A stretch of 64,000 nucleotides of DNA from Fen-1308 sp035319125 (GCA_035319125.1 DATHDG010000006.1:9300-73299); one strand, 5' to 3'. Shown: positions 10,601-18,593, numbered from the stretch's first letter. The notes: generated by a model not told the origin, from the letters alone. A program made the numbers and translations.

Positions 10601-10800
10601 TACTTTATTCTGACTGATGTGAGCGTGAAAGGATTACCCGAGTAGTAAAGCTTCTCCATTTCAGCTATCGCATTTAATGCTGCATTATTGTGCTTTAAGA
10701 GTGTTTTGAATGAGACGTATTTTTTTGCGGCAGCACTTTGCGTGGATTTTAACTGAATACATTTTCCGCCTTTGAACAGCATGTCTCGAAGCTTTTTCAT
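7618..10800 (-). CDS. PEP-synthase-like ATP-grasp/phosphohistidine protein with lectin-like C-terminal domain
   Basis: A 1060-residue protein. Residues 1-110 are unassigned helices. About 125-450 match the PPDK_N/PEP synthase ATP-binding domain (VGSKAANLASIR, AMRSSAVGEDTEATFAGQY, WGIGEHLVAGNASPD, GPQDIEWAI then LQSRP). About 470-580 form the PEP-utilising swivel domain with phosphorylatable His515 in GSVTSHMSSVAREF. The PEP/pyruvate barrel of true PEP synthase is absent; residues 590-890 are unrecognised. The last 160 residues look like a concanavalin/DUF1080-type beta sandwich (GGIAFGITDIDNYFV, GYIGLWTKADSVICFDNLAI). The start is 1 base past the stop of the ArsC-like gene. It may transfer phosphate from ATP to an unknown acceptor. 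Confidence 0.75.
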   Translation of the reverse strand: MKKLRDMLFKGGKCIQLKSTQSAAAKKYVSFKTLLKHNNAALNAIAEMEKLYYSGNPFTLTSVRIKYEELIEAVTGIIYALELLTGRDYSSLSASTAAIDSELFREFNPRCSLPTGRLVMQLENVTADLYRMVGSKAANLASIRNILGLPAPPGFVITALAFERFLQTNKLLRHVKEELSHVTSESIYAIESAGQRLRAMILESPVPNDIMDEIRQAYSKLEQSSGSNIKIAMRSSAVGEDTEATFAGQYDTVLNVSSENISEAYKTVLASKYSARAIAYRLHYGLDERETPMCVLGIAMVDSKASGVVYSVDPTLSDSRPVRITSIWGIGEHLVAGNASPDIFIVDRFEDRIINKEVTAKASRLVNLQNGGTDIQSVPVEERMLPSLNDQTIIQLAKYGLILENYFAGPQDIEWAIDERDSIFILQSRPLHLPDIDIARQRSVSTPENPLLLKSGKTASGGISTGTVCILGNEQDLLHLPDDAIVVAKIASPDYAKVIGRIKGIITDIGSVTSHMSSVAREFAIPCIVDAGNATDILTQGEVITLWADATSVYRGIVEDLAKEIKPAKKVIFDSPIHRRMRGILDHVSPLNLIDADANSFSPAGCRTFHDIVRFTHETAIREMFGLSETSIKSKSSVKLSSRLPMDLWIIDLGNGLQAGLTTCDKITPDKFNSVPMKAVWRGFAHPGVSWEGTMSTGGNKVASSLAAAALSEFGEISGGDSYALLSEDYLNLSVRFAYHFATMDTLCGDNESQNYISLQFSGGAGNYYGRSLRIQLMGSILERLGFRVAIKGDLLSAAIARYDKKSIEEKLDMVARLLASTRLLDMTLTNQDELDKLTEAFFSGTYDFLAVTKNSDLPQLYIRRGHWGITVEDGRSCCLQDGSRWGKRLSSGISRIVGKIVGDSYHEFLDTIEAYHYCPLAIVRDGEYSEGCIEVNIKPISGKVDRAGGIAFGITDIDNYFVMTSNSLEGNMALYQYVNRRKIERLAIRKTIETGKWHTISVEVRGRHIKGYLNSELAIKYETDRTLKGYIGLWTKADSVICFDNLAIESNGQRRVIGF

Positions 10801-10801
10801 A

Positions 10802-11272
10802 TCAGGAATCCTTCATATATTCGGCTATAACCTTTTTCATTTCATCCCTCAGCTGCCGGTACGTGGAGGCAAATCCAAATAGAATACCTTCAGACGCTGC
10901 AGCTGAAGAGAGTGGATCGTGAAAGAAGATGTGATCCTGCGTAGTGCAGTCGGGCAGAACTGGACACATGCGCTCTACGTCTGAACATAAGACAACGACT
11001 TTATCGAAATTCAAGCTCTTGAATATGTCGATGTGTTTGGAGCGTTGTGAGCTAATATCTACACCGATTTCACGCATTACCTTCACGAGGTCTTTAGGAA
11101 CTTTCATCGGCATGGTGCCTGCTGAAAAAGCAGCCCATTTCCTGCCGAACATGTGGTTGACTATCCCTTCCGCAATCTGGGAGCGAATAGCATTGCCTGA
11201 ACATACAAATAATATGGTTTTCAATCCCGCAGCTTTTGCCGCCCTGAGTCTTTCTTGTTCTTTTTCAGGCAT
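10802..11272 (-). CDS. Low-molecular-weight phosphotyrosine phosphatase / ArsC-like protein
   Basis: A 156-residue cytoplasmic protein with the CX5R phosphatase loop CSGNAIRS near residues 24-31, followed by AEGIVNHMFG and FSAGTMP, and an Asp-Pro in FFHDPLSS that matches the general acid. This is the LMW-PTP/thioredoxin-coupled arsenate reductase fold. The paired cysteines expected for arsenate reductases are not clearly arranged (candidates in VVLCSDVERMCPVLPDC), so phosphatase or arsenate reductase both remain possible. It sits between the flavoprotein and the PEP-synthase-like gene with gaps of 8 and 1 bases, so it is part of the operon. Confidence 0.8.
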   Translation of the reverse strand: MPEKEQERLRAAKAAGLKTILFVCSGNAIRSQIAEGIVNHMFGRKWAAFSAGTMPMKVPKDLVKVMREIGVDISSQRSKHIDIFKSLNFDKVVVLCSDVERMCPVLPDCTTQDHIFFHDPLSSAAASEGILFGFASTYRQLRDEMKKVIAEYMKDS

Positions 11273-11280
11273 AAATTTTC

Positions 11281-13254
11281 TTAAGATGAGATCGTTTTGC
11301 CGTTTTCAACGCAGGCATACATTACAACTCGGTAACACCTTAGGCATCTGGATGCCTCAAGCACAGCTTCTTCAGACGTGTAGCCCTTGTCCACTTCACG
11401 AAAATCATGCTTTCTTTCCAGAGGCAGCTCATGTCTCACGACAACCCGGCCCGCGCCCTTGGGCAGTGCAATTGATTCATTTGGATCATAGACGCCCAAA
11501 TTATTAATGAACTTGTCGTCAAAAATCTCAGCGAGCGTTTCTGTTGATCCATGCGCCAGATAGCGATCAATTGCCAGGCTCACGCGTCTTCCGTGCGCAC
11601 AGGCCTTGATCAGCACATCAGGACCCGTTACGCAATCACCGCCCGCAAAGACGCCCTTTCTGGAAGTCATCAGATTCTCATCAACTATGATGGCGCCTTT
11701 CTTTGTAACATCTACGCCGGGAAGATTGCACATACAGTTGAAATCCCCTTCCTGACCGATTGCAGCTACAATCACATCAGCATCGAGTACGAATTCCGAC
11801 CCAGGCACCTCAACTGGCCTTCTCCTGCCGGATGCATCCGGTTCTCCTAGTTCCATGCGCAGACACTCAAGACCTGCAACCTTGCCTTCCTGGCCAATGA
11901 TGCGTTTAGGAGCAGTCAAAAAATGGTAATGCACGCCTTCAGCCTCTGCATCATCTATCTCTACAGGGTCAGCAGGCATCTCTTTTCGAGACCTGCGATA
12001 GACTATATGAGACTCATCAAAGCCAACCCTGAAGGCTGTTCTGACGCAGTCAATAGCTACATTTCCGCCGCCTACTACAACCATTTTCTTGCCTTTCGGC
12101 ACTTCATCGAGAAGGCCCAGATTTATATTTCTCAGAAAGTAGACACCGGGTACATAACCGTAAATGCTCTGATCTTCTCCTTCAATGCCCAAGCTTTTAT
12201 GGCAGTGACACCCCATGCCTATAAAGACAGCTCGAAACCCTTCATTTTCCAGGTCATCCAAAGTAAAATGAGGGCCGAGGGCCTTGCCGTAAACGATTCT
12301 GACCCCAAGCCTTTCCACTTCTGCCACTTCATCACGGACAATATCCCGCGGGAGCCTATAGTCCGGTATGCCCACAGCAGCCATGCCGCCCGATTCCGGC
12401 AGCATTTCAAATATAGTAACCTCGTAGCCTTTCTTTGCCAGGAAGGATGCGCAAGTGAGGCCTGAGGGTCCGGCGCCGACGATAGCAACCTTGGATAGCT
12501 TGGGTTCTGTCCTGTCCTTAAAGCTGTCCGCCGTGCCTGCCGCTTTACTTAAAGACTCGCGCTCGAAATCAGCAACGAACCTTTTGAGATGGCGTATCTG
12601 CAAGGGTGCGTCTATCAGTCCTCTTCTGCAGTTGGATTCGCATGGCCTGACACATACCCTGCCCACGATGCCCGGCAGCGGCAGGCGGCTTTTTATGCAT
12701 TGCAGAGATTCGCTGAATCTGCCAGCCTTTATCTCTTCGATATATTTCGGTATGTCCAGGTGGATGGGGCACGCCTGCATACATGGCGCCGTCAGCATCG
12801 AATTATATGCGAATTTTGTAACGCATGTTTTATCACTTTTACCGTTTCTGTTGAGAGCATTAATGAATTCAGACCTGAAGTTTTCCAGAAGGTAAATGAA
12901 AACCCGGGGAAAGCTTTGGCCCATTTCGCACATGGAGGCTACCGAGATCATCCTGGAGAGCTCTTCTATCTCTGTTAGATTCTCCTCATTCCCGCGGCCT
13001 TCACTGATTTTTGCAAAGAGGTCGGCAAGCGCCCTGGTCCCCGTTCTGCAAGGATTGCATTGTCCGCATGAATATTGTTTGACAGCTTTGGCATATTCGC
13101 TGCAAAGCTCTACTATGTCTAGTCCAGGATCCATGACCTGAATGCCGGACCATCCGATCACAGCAGCAACACGCTGACCCCCGTACTCGAGCGGTCGAGA
13201 ATTGTCTACTGGCCTGCCATTCCAGATTCCAATCGTTTTATCCATAATTTCCAC
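11281..13254 (-). CDS. NuoF C-terminal/GltD-like fusion: FeS-flavoprotein NAD(P)H oxidoreductase
   Basis: A 657-residue fusion. Residues 25-135 match the C-terminal Fe-S part of NuoF (CGQCNPCRTGT then SMCEMGQSFP), but the FMN/NADH domain of NuoF is absent. From about 150 a GltD-like module follows: an N-terminal cluster (ACPIHLDIP, VCVRPCESNCRRG), an FAD Rossmann motif (VAIVGAGPSGLTCA), a second nucleotide site (VVVGGGNVAIDCVR) and the terminal GVFAGGDCVTGPD. It should pass electrons between NAD(P)H, FAD and the neighbouring ferredoxins and Mo enzyme. It starts at GTG with a 17-base overlap with the NuoG-like gene; an in-frame ATG at 13245 is the alternative. Confidence 0.87.
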   Translation of the reverse strand: MEIMDKTIGIWNGRPVDNSRPLEYGGQRVAAVIGWSGIQVMDPGLDIVELCSEYAKAVKQYSCGQCNPCRTGTRALADLFAKISEGRGNEENLTEIEELSRMISVASMCEMGQSFPRVFIYLLENFRSEFINALNRNGKSDKTCVTKFAYNSMLTAPCMQACPIHLDIPKYIEEIKAGRFSESLQCIKSRLPLPGIVGRVCVRPCESNCRRGLIDAPLQIRHLKRFVADFERESLSKAAGTADSFKDRTEPKLSKVAIVGAGPSGLTCASFLAKKGYEVTIFEMLPESGGMAAVGIPDYRLPRDIVRDEVAEVERLGVRIVYGKALGPHFTLDDLENEGFRAVFIGMGCHCHKSLGIEGEDQSIYGYVPGVYFLRNINLGLLDEVPKGKKMVVVGGGNVAIDCVRTAFRVGFDESHIVYRRSRKEMPADPVEIDDAEAEGVHYHFLTAPKRIIGQEGKVAGLECLRMELGEPDASGRRRPVEVPGSEFVLDADVIVAAIGQEGDFNCMCNLPGVDVTKKGAIIVDENLMTSRKGVFAGGDCVTGPDVLIKACAHGRRVSLAIDRYLAHGSTETLAEIFDDKFINNLGVYDPNESIALPKGAGRVVVRHELPLERKHDFREVDKGYTSEEAVLEASRCLRCYRVVMYACVENGKTISS

Positions 13255-14038
13255 AATGGCTATCAGGAGGGATTTGGCCGGTCAGCGACTCGGCGTGTAT
13301 TACGCGGGAGCATTCCGGACAAAGGTTTCTAAATGCTGTTTTCTGTTCAGGGGTGAGACGGGAAAGCACAGAGCTTATGAACTTTTGGGTTGCATGGGCT
13401 TGGCCGCACTGCTCGCATTTTACCAGCTCCATCTTATTGACGACTTGCCCGTAGAGAATAATATTTCTGTCCGTTTGACTGTCCTCGATTCTAATCGCCT
13501 GTACCGGACATATGTTCGCGCATGTCCCACAGCCGATGCAGGCTTCTGCGTCGATTACTACGCGACTCGCAACCACTCGCGACCCTGATCCGCCATCTGC
13601 AAGTGAAAGCGCTGCAGCGCCAATGGAGTTGCGGCAGACCTTTACGCAGAGTCCGCACAATATGCAAGGATCCTTCTGAACTGAAGTGAATCTGGAAGAT
13701 TCTACCCCCAAGGATTTGGCAATGCTTAGTAGCGACTCAGATGCAGGCGTATTAGCCATGAGCAGCTCAACTATTGTTTTTCTTATTGATTGGATCAACG
13801 GGGATGCTGTATCAATCTTTAGTCCTTCCAGGGCGGTTAGATTGCATGACGGCAGTATAGTTCGCCTCAGACCCGGACCCTCAGCCTCAACTATACAAAG
13901 CCTGCATAATCCCTGCGGGCCCGGCGCCTTATGGTAGCAAAGGGTTGGAATGTGAATCCCTTCTTGAAGGGCTGCTTCAAGGACGGTCGCTCCTTCTGCC
14001 GCCCGCACGTCTTTGCCATCTATCTTAAGAGATACCAT
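13238..14038 (-). CDS. NuoG N-terminal-like 2Fe-2S/4Fe-4S electron-transfer subunit
   Basis: A 266-residue protein. Residues 1-75 are a plant-type 2Fe-2S domain with Cys34, Cys45, Cys48 and Cys65 (TLCYHKAPGPQGLCRLC). Residues 75-125 resemble the NuoG linker, though the usual His-ligated cluster is not obvious. Two 4Fe-4S motifs follow (CILCGLCVKVCRN and CIGCGTCANICPV). The tail has paired cysteines (CEQCGQ, CPEC) that may bind another cluster or zinc. It resembles the short HymC/NuoG-like subunits that link flavoproteins to Mo or [FeFe] enzymes. It is translationally coupled with the downstream flavoprotein and lies 5 bases after the ferredoxin gene. Confidence 0.87.
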   Translation of the reverse strand: MVSLKIDGKDVRAAEGATVLEAALQEGIHIPTLCYHKAPGPQGLCRLCIVEAEGPGLRRTILPSCNLTALEGLKIDTASPLIQSIRKTIVELLMANTPASESLLSIAKSLGVESSRFTSVQKDPCILCGLCVKVCRNSIGAAALSLADGGSGSRVVASRVVIDAEACIGCGTCANICPVQAIRIEDSQTDRNIILYGQVVNKMELVKCEQCGQAHATQKFISSVLSRLTPEQKTAFRNLCPECSRVIHAESLTGQIPPDSHCGNYG

Positions 14039-14043
14039 ACGTT

Positions 14044-14550
14044 TTATGCAGGCTCTTTCGCCAGTTCCTGTGCATATTGTTGTCTTTTCAGTTCAGAAGC
14101 CTCTTCTGCGGACATCCATCTCAGCGCGTGGGCTGTGCACTTGGTGACACAAGCGGGCTTAAGGCCTTTGTCGATTCTGTCTTTGCAGTAATCACACTTT
14201 ACTGCCTTGCCGCTGTTTCTATCCCACTGCGGGACACCCCATGGACAGGCCGTAATGCATGATTTGCAGCCGACACATAGTGAACTGTCTATAAATACTA
14301 TCCCGTCTTTTGCCCTTTTCTGCATTGCACCCGTAGGACAAGCAGATACACACCAGGGTTTCTCGCAATGGAAACAGGGCATAAAGACAAAATTGAGCCG
14401 GGGAATCCCCCTCACATGTTTTGGTCCTACCTGGATTATTCTGCAGAAACGAGGCCCGATTGCCAGGCAATTTTTTGTCTTGCAATGCACCTCACAGGCG
14501 TAACAGCCAATGCACCTTTTTTGATCCTGATATATGTAATAAATGCTCAT
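14044..14550 (-). CDS. 4Fe-4S electron-transfer subunit of Mo oxidoreductase (PhsB/HycB-like)
   Basis: A 168-residue ferredoxin-like protein with four cysteine groups of the DmsB/PsrB/HycB type: CIGCYACEVHC, CFHCEKPWCVSACPTGA, CVGCKSCITACPWG and CDYCKDRI. It has no signal peptide and no membrane anchor, so it is cytoplasmic like its partner. It lies 10 bases downstream of the catalytic Mo gene and 5 bases upstream of the NuoG-like subunit. I infer that it relays electrons between the molybdopterin site and the flavoprotein. Confidence 0.9.
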   Translation of the reverse strand: MSIYYIYQDQKRCIGCYACEVHCKTKNCLAIGPRFCRIIQVGPKHVRGIPRLNFVFMPCFHCEKPWCVSACPTGAMQKRAKDGIVFIDSSLCVGCKSCITACPWGVPQWDRNSGKAVKCDYCKDRIDKGLKPACVTKCTAHALRWMSAEEASELKRQQYAQELAKEPA

Positions 14551-14560
14551 TGTTGTCTCC

Positions 14561-16642
14561 TTAAGCCTTCTTTACCCTCACCATGCACTCGAGGTATGCG
14601 ACTCCGCCGCCAACAGGATCTACGGTTTCGAGCAAGCCTTTCTGGAATCTGGTGTCCCGCAACCCTTTTTTGAAAGAGCGAGTTTTCAGCGGTATTTCGC
14701 TGCCGAATCCATGGAGCATGAAGACAGCCTCCGGATGAATGAATGGCGTGACATGCGCTTTGATAACTCCGTTGTATCCATCAGTACTCACCTCCACCTT
14801 GTCGCCATCCCGGATCCCGATTTTATCAGCCTCTCCTGAGTTAAGCCAGAGGGTATTTTCGGAGATGATCTCATTGAGGTAGGGATTGTTTTGGGACTGG
14901 GCGTGCGCATGGACAGCTGTCCTTCCAAAGGTAAGCCGGAAGTACCCATCGCCCGGTTTTTGTGGCGACAGGTATGGGACGAAAGAAGCAAATCCAGCCT
15001 TTTCGAGCTTTGGCGAGATCAATTCTATCTTGCCGGATTCGGTTGTAAACTTCACCGCATCCCTGGGCATCATGATGGGGTCTTTTGCAAGGCTGACAAA
15101 GCCTTTTGCCTCGAAATCTTCAATTTTCACGCCTGTGGGGCCGAGCTGATAATTCCATATTTCTTCTATGCGCCTGAATGGGAAATAACGCCCCGCGCCC
15201 ATCCGTTCAGCAAGAACAGCGAATATCTCCCATGCCGGCTTGCTGTCATAGCGCGGTTCGATTGACTGCCTGCGCATGATGAACCCAGGCTTTGGTCCCT
15301 TCTGGGTTGCGATTATGTTTGAACGTTCAAGGTATGTCGCCTCCGGAAGTATGACATCGGCGTACCATGCCGACTCGCTGTAGTTCACGTCGATCGCAAC
15401 GAAGAGATCGAGATTGTCGAGCACTCTTCTTTGTTCGTCGGGGTCCGGTAAGGCTGCCACAGGATCAAAGCGATAGGCTATGAAAGCCTTGACAGGATAG
15501 GGTTCTCCTGTCCTGATGGCTTTGTATAGATTAACCATGTGCCCGGTTCCGAGTGATTTATTCTTCATCAGCGAGTCTACGATCCTTGCTTCAACGTCAG
15601 GGATATCGGCACCCAGCGATTTCAGGCCTTTTCGCCCGGCATCTTTTGGCCCCTTTGCAATAATGAGGCCGCCTTTCGTTTCGACACTTCCCAAGAGAGC
15701 ATTCAGGATATATAGCATGCGGCTGGCATAAAAAGAATCGATGTATCGCGACAGCATCCAGCCGCCGTGAAATATTGCATTGGGCTTTGCTGCAGCCGCT
15801 TCGCGTGCGACTGAATAAATCTCATGCGCTGCTATTCCAGTTTCCTTTTCAGCCCATTCCGGAGTGTAAGGAGATACGAATGCCTCCAGTTCGGCCAACC
15901 CTGAAAGATAACGGCCGACATATTCAGTGTCTAAGAGGCGCTCCTTGATTATAACGTTTGCCAGCGCCAGAAGCATTGCATAGTCCGTTCCCGGCCTTAT
16001 GGTCAGAAACCGGTCAGCCTTTGATGCGGTTACCGTAGCCCTGATGTCAACGTAAACGAGCTTCCCGCCTTTCTCCATACCATTTAGGACATTATTTACT
16101 TCCTTGACCTGGAGAGACTCGAATATGTTACGTCCAAAAAGCACTATATATTTTGCATTTGCAAAATCGTAACCAATGTCACCACGTCCATATCCGAAAA
16201 GGGACTGGCATGCCATATTTACATTTTTTGCGCAGGAATCGTCATGATCAAAGTAGTTGGGAGAGCCTATAGCTTTCAGAAAACTCTTTGTCAGGTCTGT
16301 AAAAGGGCCGCCCCGATCAGCCAGGGCTATAGATTTGGCGCCATAACGCTCTTTTACAATCTTCAATTTTTCAGCTATATAGTCCAGAGCTTCATCCCAC
16401 GAGGCTTTTCGCCACAGCCCTGATCCACGGGCCCCTTCACGTATCATAGGATGTTGAGGCCGTTCAGTGTCATACTCAAAAGAAAGACCTGCCGATCCCT
16501 TGGCACAAAGGGCGCCTTCGATGCCCGGCACATAAGGGTTGCCCTCGATCCAGCTTACTATGCCTTTTTCCGTCTCTACTCTTATCGGGCAGCGCACTGC
16601 GCACATCCCGCACATGCTGAATACCGATCTTGTCTCAGTCAT
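14561..16642 (-). CDS. Molybdopterin oxidoreductase catalytic subunit (thiosulfate/polysulfide reductase-like), cytoplasmic
   Basis: A 693-residue DMSO-reductase-family protein. The N-terminal 4Fe-4S motif is Cys11/14/18 plus Cys46 (CGMCAVRC). The likely Mo ligand is Cys137 in HDDSCAKN, which resembles PhsA/PsrA-type reductases more than formate dehydrogenases (no CHSP-type motif). Later blocks are typical of the family (GTDYAMLLALANVI, FHGGWMLSRY, the cofactor-binding C-terminus around WLNSGEADKIGI). There is no twin-arginine signal, so it should act in the cytoplasm. With the NAD(P)H flavoprotein, NuoG-like and ferredoxin subunits downstream and TSUP sulfur-anion transporters upstream, a sulfur-compound oxidoreductase is my leading inference; other oxyanion or aldehyde substrates are possible. 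Confidence 0.85.
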   Translation of the reverse strand: MTETRSVFSMCGMCAVRCPIRVETEKGIVSWIEGNPYVPGIEGALCAKGSAGLSFEYDTERPQHPMIREGARGSGLWRKASWDEALDYIAEKLKIVKERYGAKSIALADRGGPFTDLTKSFLKAIGSPNYFDHDDSCAKNVNMACQSLFGYGRGDIGYDFANAKYIVLFGRNIFESLQVKEVNNVLNGMEKGGKLVYVDIRATVTASKADRFLTIRPGTDYAMLLALANVIIKERLLDTEYVGRYLSGLAELEAFVSPYTPEWAEKETGIAAHEIYSVAREAAAAKPNAIFHGGWMLSRYIDSFYASRMLYILNALLGSVETKGGLIIAKGPKDAGRKGLKSLGADIPDVEARIVDSLMKNKSLGTGHMVNLYKAIRTGEPYPVKAFIAYRFDPVAALPDPDEQRRVLDNLDLFVAIDVNYSESAWYADVILPEATYLERSNIIATQKGPKPGFIMRRQSIEPRYDSKPAWEIFAVLAERMGAGRYFPFRRIEEIWNYQLGPTGVKIEDFEAKGFVSLAKDPIMMPRDAVKFTTESGKIELISPKLEKAGFASFVPYLSPQKPGDGYFRLTFGRTAVHAHAQSQNNPYLNEIISENTLWLNSGEADKIGIRDGDKVEVSTDGYNGVIKAHVTPFIHPEAVFMLHGFGSEIPLKTRSFKKGLRDTRFQKGLLETVDPVGGGVAYLECMVRVKKA

Positions 16643-16735
16643 ACCCTTCCCCTGATCACTTTTCTAGATGTGATGCTTTTTTAAACTTGCGATAAAGAGG
16701 GAACAGGTTACAAGCTGCCTGTCCCTCTCATTTAA

Positions 16736-17125
16736 TTAATACAGGCCCAGCAGGTTCAGGGCAAGTATCAGGAGTCCCACAACAGCGACGCGCTTTACTG
16801 TAATGGGGCTTATGCGCTTGGCTATCTGAGGGGCAATAAAACCTCCAAGGATAGCCGCAGGGAACATGATCAGGAAAAATGTCAGATCGAAATTCCCAAA
16901 CTGGTAATGGCGCATCGTGCCCATAAGGGTATTGAAGAAAATCGCGAGCAACGAACTGCCGACAACTATATACATTGGGAGACCCAGACCAACTGCCATT
17001 AGCGGAGTCATAAACGGCCCGCCGCCGAACCCGAACATAGACGATACAACTGCAATCAGAAATCCGCCTATTACGCCGAAGACTGTATTAACCTTGAATT
17101 CGTGACCCCAGAATTCTACTATCAT
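16736..17125 (-). CDS. TSUP (TauE/SafE) half-transporter, C-terminal-type half
   Basis: A 129-residue membrane protein with about four hydrophobic segments. The glycine-rich TSUP signature FGFGGGPFMTPL lies near residue 33 and GGFIAPQIAKRI near 95. Full TSUP transporters have two such repeats in about 250 residues; this gene has one. The upstream gene, 12 bases away, supplies a second half with GAGGGFILNPL. The two are best read as a split transporter for sulfite, sulfonate or another sulfur anion. Both parts look intact, so this is not frameshift debris. Confidence 0.82.
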   Translation of the reverse strand: MIVEFWGHEFKVNTVFGVIGGFLIAVVSSMFGFGGGPFMTPLMAVGLGLPMYIVVGSSLLAIFFNTLMGTMRHYQFGNFDLTFFLIMFPAAILGGFIAPQIAKRISPITVKRVAVVGLLILALNLLGLY

Positions 17126-17137
17126 CTCACCCTCCTA

Positions 17138-18397
17138 TTAGCCTTTTGCCTTTGCTGATTCTTCGGCTTTTTTCCTGAATTCCTTAAGAATGGCCTGTTC
17201 CTTTTTGTTCTTTGACAGATAAGCTGGTGTAGTCTGCCAGAACATGAGCGCCGCAAGGATAATTAGTATCCAGCCGAAAACGAACTTGTACTGATCAAGA
17301 GTGATAAGTTCGGTCAACTTCGGGCCGATAAAACCTCCGACAACCATGCCCATGCCTATGGTGATTCCCAGCTTCCAGTTGATAAATTTGATTTTGGAGT
17401 AGTTGTATATTCCGCTGCCCTGGGAAAAGAGCACCGTCGGCATGACAGTGCCGGCTACAACAGTGTGCGGCAATGGCCACCATGAGACAAGCAGTGGATT
17501 AAGGATAAAACCTCCTCCGGCGCCCATCAACACGCCGAAGATTGAAATGGCGAGAGTGAGGAGAAATGGCCATACCAGATTCAGGCTGGTGCCTGCATTG
17601 CTGAGGTAGATGTTCGGGAAGTGTATATTATTCTCAAAAGTCACCGGCTGGCTTTTGACACCTTTGTCCACTACTGCGACTATTGAATATTTGCCCGGAG
17701 CGAGGCCTTCCCTGATCTTTACTGAAGCCTTGTATGTTCCATCAGGATTGACGTCAACATCTGCACCTATTACCTTGTCGACAGATCGGAAGCGGGCTTT
17801 CACCAGTTGCATCGATCTTTTCTTGTTCTCTTTATCGTCCATCTGTGGGAGAAGATCGCCGCGAGATCCGATAATGCTGCCTATCAATGTGGCCTGGTAC
17901 CTGTCGATTTTGGCCTTGGCGGGCACAGAGTATGAGATGTCTGCACCTATGTCTTTAAGCGCCTTGGAATAGCTCCAGTTCTTTCCTTCTTTTTTGATTC
18001 CCTCAAGAATTTCCTTTTTATCCTTAGGCGCGAATATCTTGTAGTATGCCGGCATGTTTTCGGTCATATACAGGATGTAGGGCCTTTTGCCTGTTTCTTT
18101 GTCGACATCTGCATCAAAACGCGAAGCACGCACTACATCGGCTGACCACACCTCCAGATAGACGGGTTTGCCGGCCGGTGCCGTACCGGTCACAGTTATT
18201 GTGCCGCCATTGTCCAGAGTTGTCTTATCGATGGCGATGGTCGGCATCATTGCCGGCGTTGCCGTATCCGTTTTCTGGTCCTTGTTTACATCTGCCGGAA
18301 CCTGGTCCGCAGCTTTTTCAGCGAATGCGCCGCCCTGCCACATCATAAATATTGTCGCGCTGAGCGCAATCAGCAATGATGCCCAAAAACGCTTCAT
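17138..18397 (-). CDS. TSUP (TauE/SafE) half-transporter with extracytoplasmic N-terminal domain
   Basis: A 419-residue protein. A signal peptide (residues 1-26, ending near GGAFA) precedes a 240-residue extracytoplasmic region. That region starts with an Ig-like stretch (PTIAIDKTTLDNGGTITVTG) and ends with another beta-rich part (GLAPGKYSIVAVVD). Then comes a four-helix TSUP half carrying GAGGGFILNPL and GGFIGPKLTELI. The C-terminus is a lysine-rich cytoplasmic tail. This is not the usual TSUP layout; the soluble domain could bind or present the anion. It is first in the run leading to the Mo oxidoreductase genes. Confidence 0.8.
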   Translation of the reverse strand: MKRFWASLLIALSATIFMMWQGGAFAEKAADQVPADVNKDQKTDTATPAMMPTIAIDKTTLDNGGTITVTGTAPAGKPVYLEVWSADVVRASRFDADVDKETGKRPYILYMTENMPAYYKIFAPKDKKEILEGIKKEGKNWSYSKALKDIGADISYSVPAKAKIDRYQATLIGSIIGSRGDLLPQMDDKENKKRSMQLVKARFRSVDKVIGADVDVNPDGTYKASVKIREGLAPGKYSIVAVVDKGVKSQPVTFENNIHFPNIYLSNAGTSLNLVWPFLLTLAISIFGVLMGAGGGFILNPLLVSWWPLPHTVVAGTVMPTVLFSQGSGIYNYSKIKFINWKLGITIGMGMVVGGFIGPKLTELITLDQYKFVFGWILIILAALMFWQTTPAYLSKNKKEQAILKEFRKKAEESAKAKG

Positions 18398-18593
18398 ACA
18401 AATTCCCCCTTTTTATTTGATCAAATCGTCAAAAGATTGCAATAATGATGCCGGAATTGATGATAAGTTGGTTGATTATAAGAGAATGAAATATCAGTAA
18501 ATTCCATTGTAGGAGCTGAATGGACCTGTTCCGAACAGGACAATCGCATGATCGTGCTGTGCCAAATGGGACAGTCTGGTGCTGGAGGATCTG
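18398..18593. other. Intergenic stretch with a perfect 15-base palindrome
   Basis: The 196 bases between the TSUP operon start and the mtfA stop hold no plausible gene. A perfect inverted repeat, CCTGTTC-C-GAACAGG, lies at 18525-18539 and resembles a repressor operator. It is about 130 bases upstream of the TSUP start, where a promoter for the minus-strand operon would be expected. There is no T-run on either side to make it a terminator. Confidence 0.35.

Noticed and set aside
18525..18539. LexA-box reading of the CCTGTTCCGAACAGG palindrome
   Set aside because: It resembles part of some LexA sites but spacing differs from the known consensus forms I recall and the adjacent genes are not SOS genes; kept only as an unassigned palindrome.
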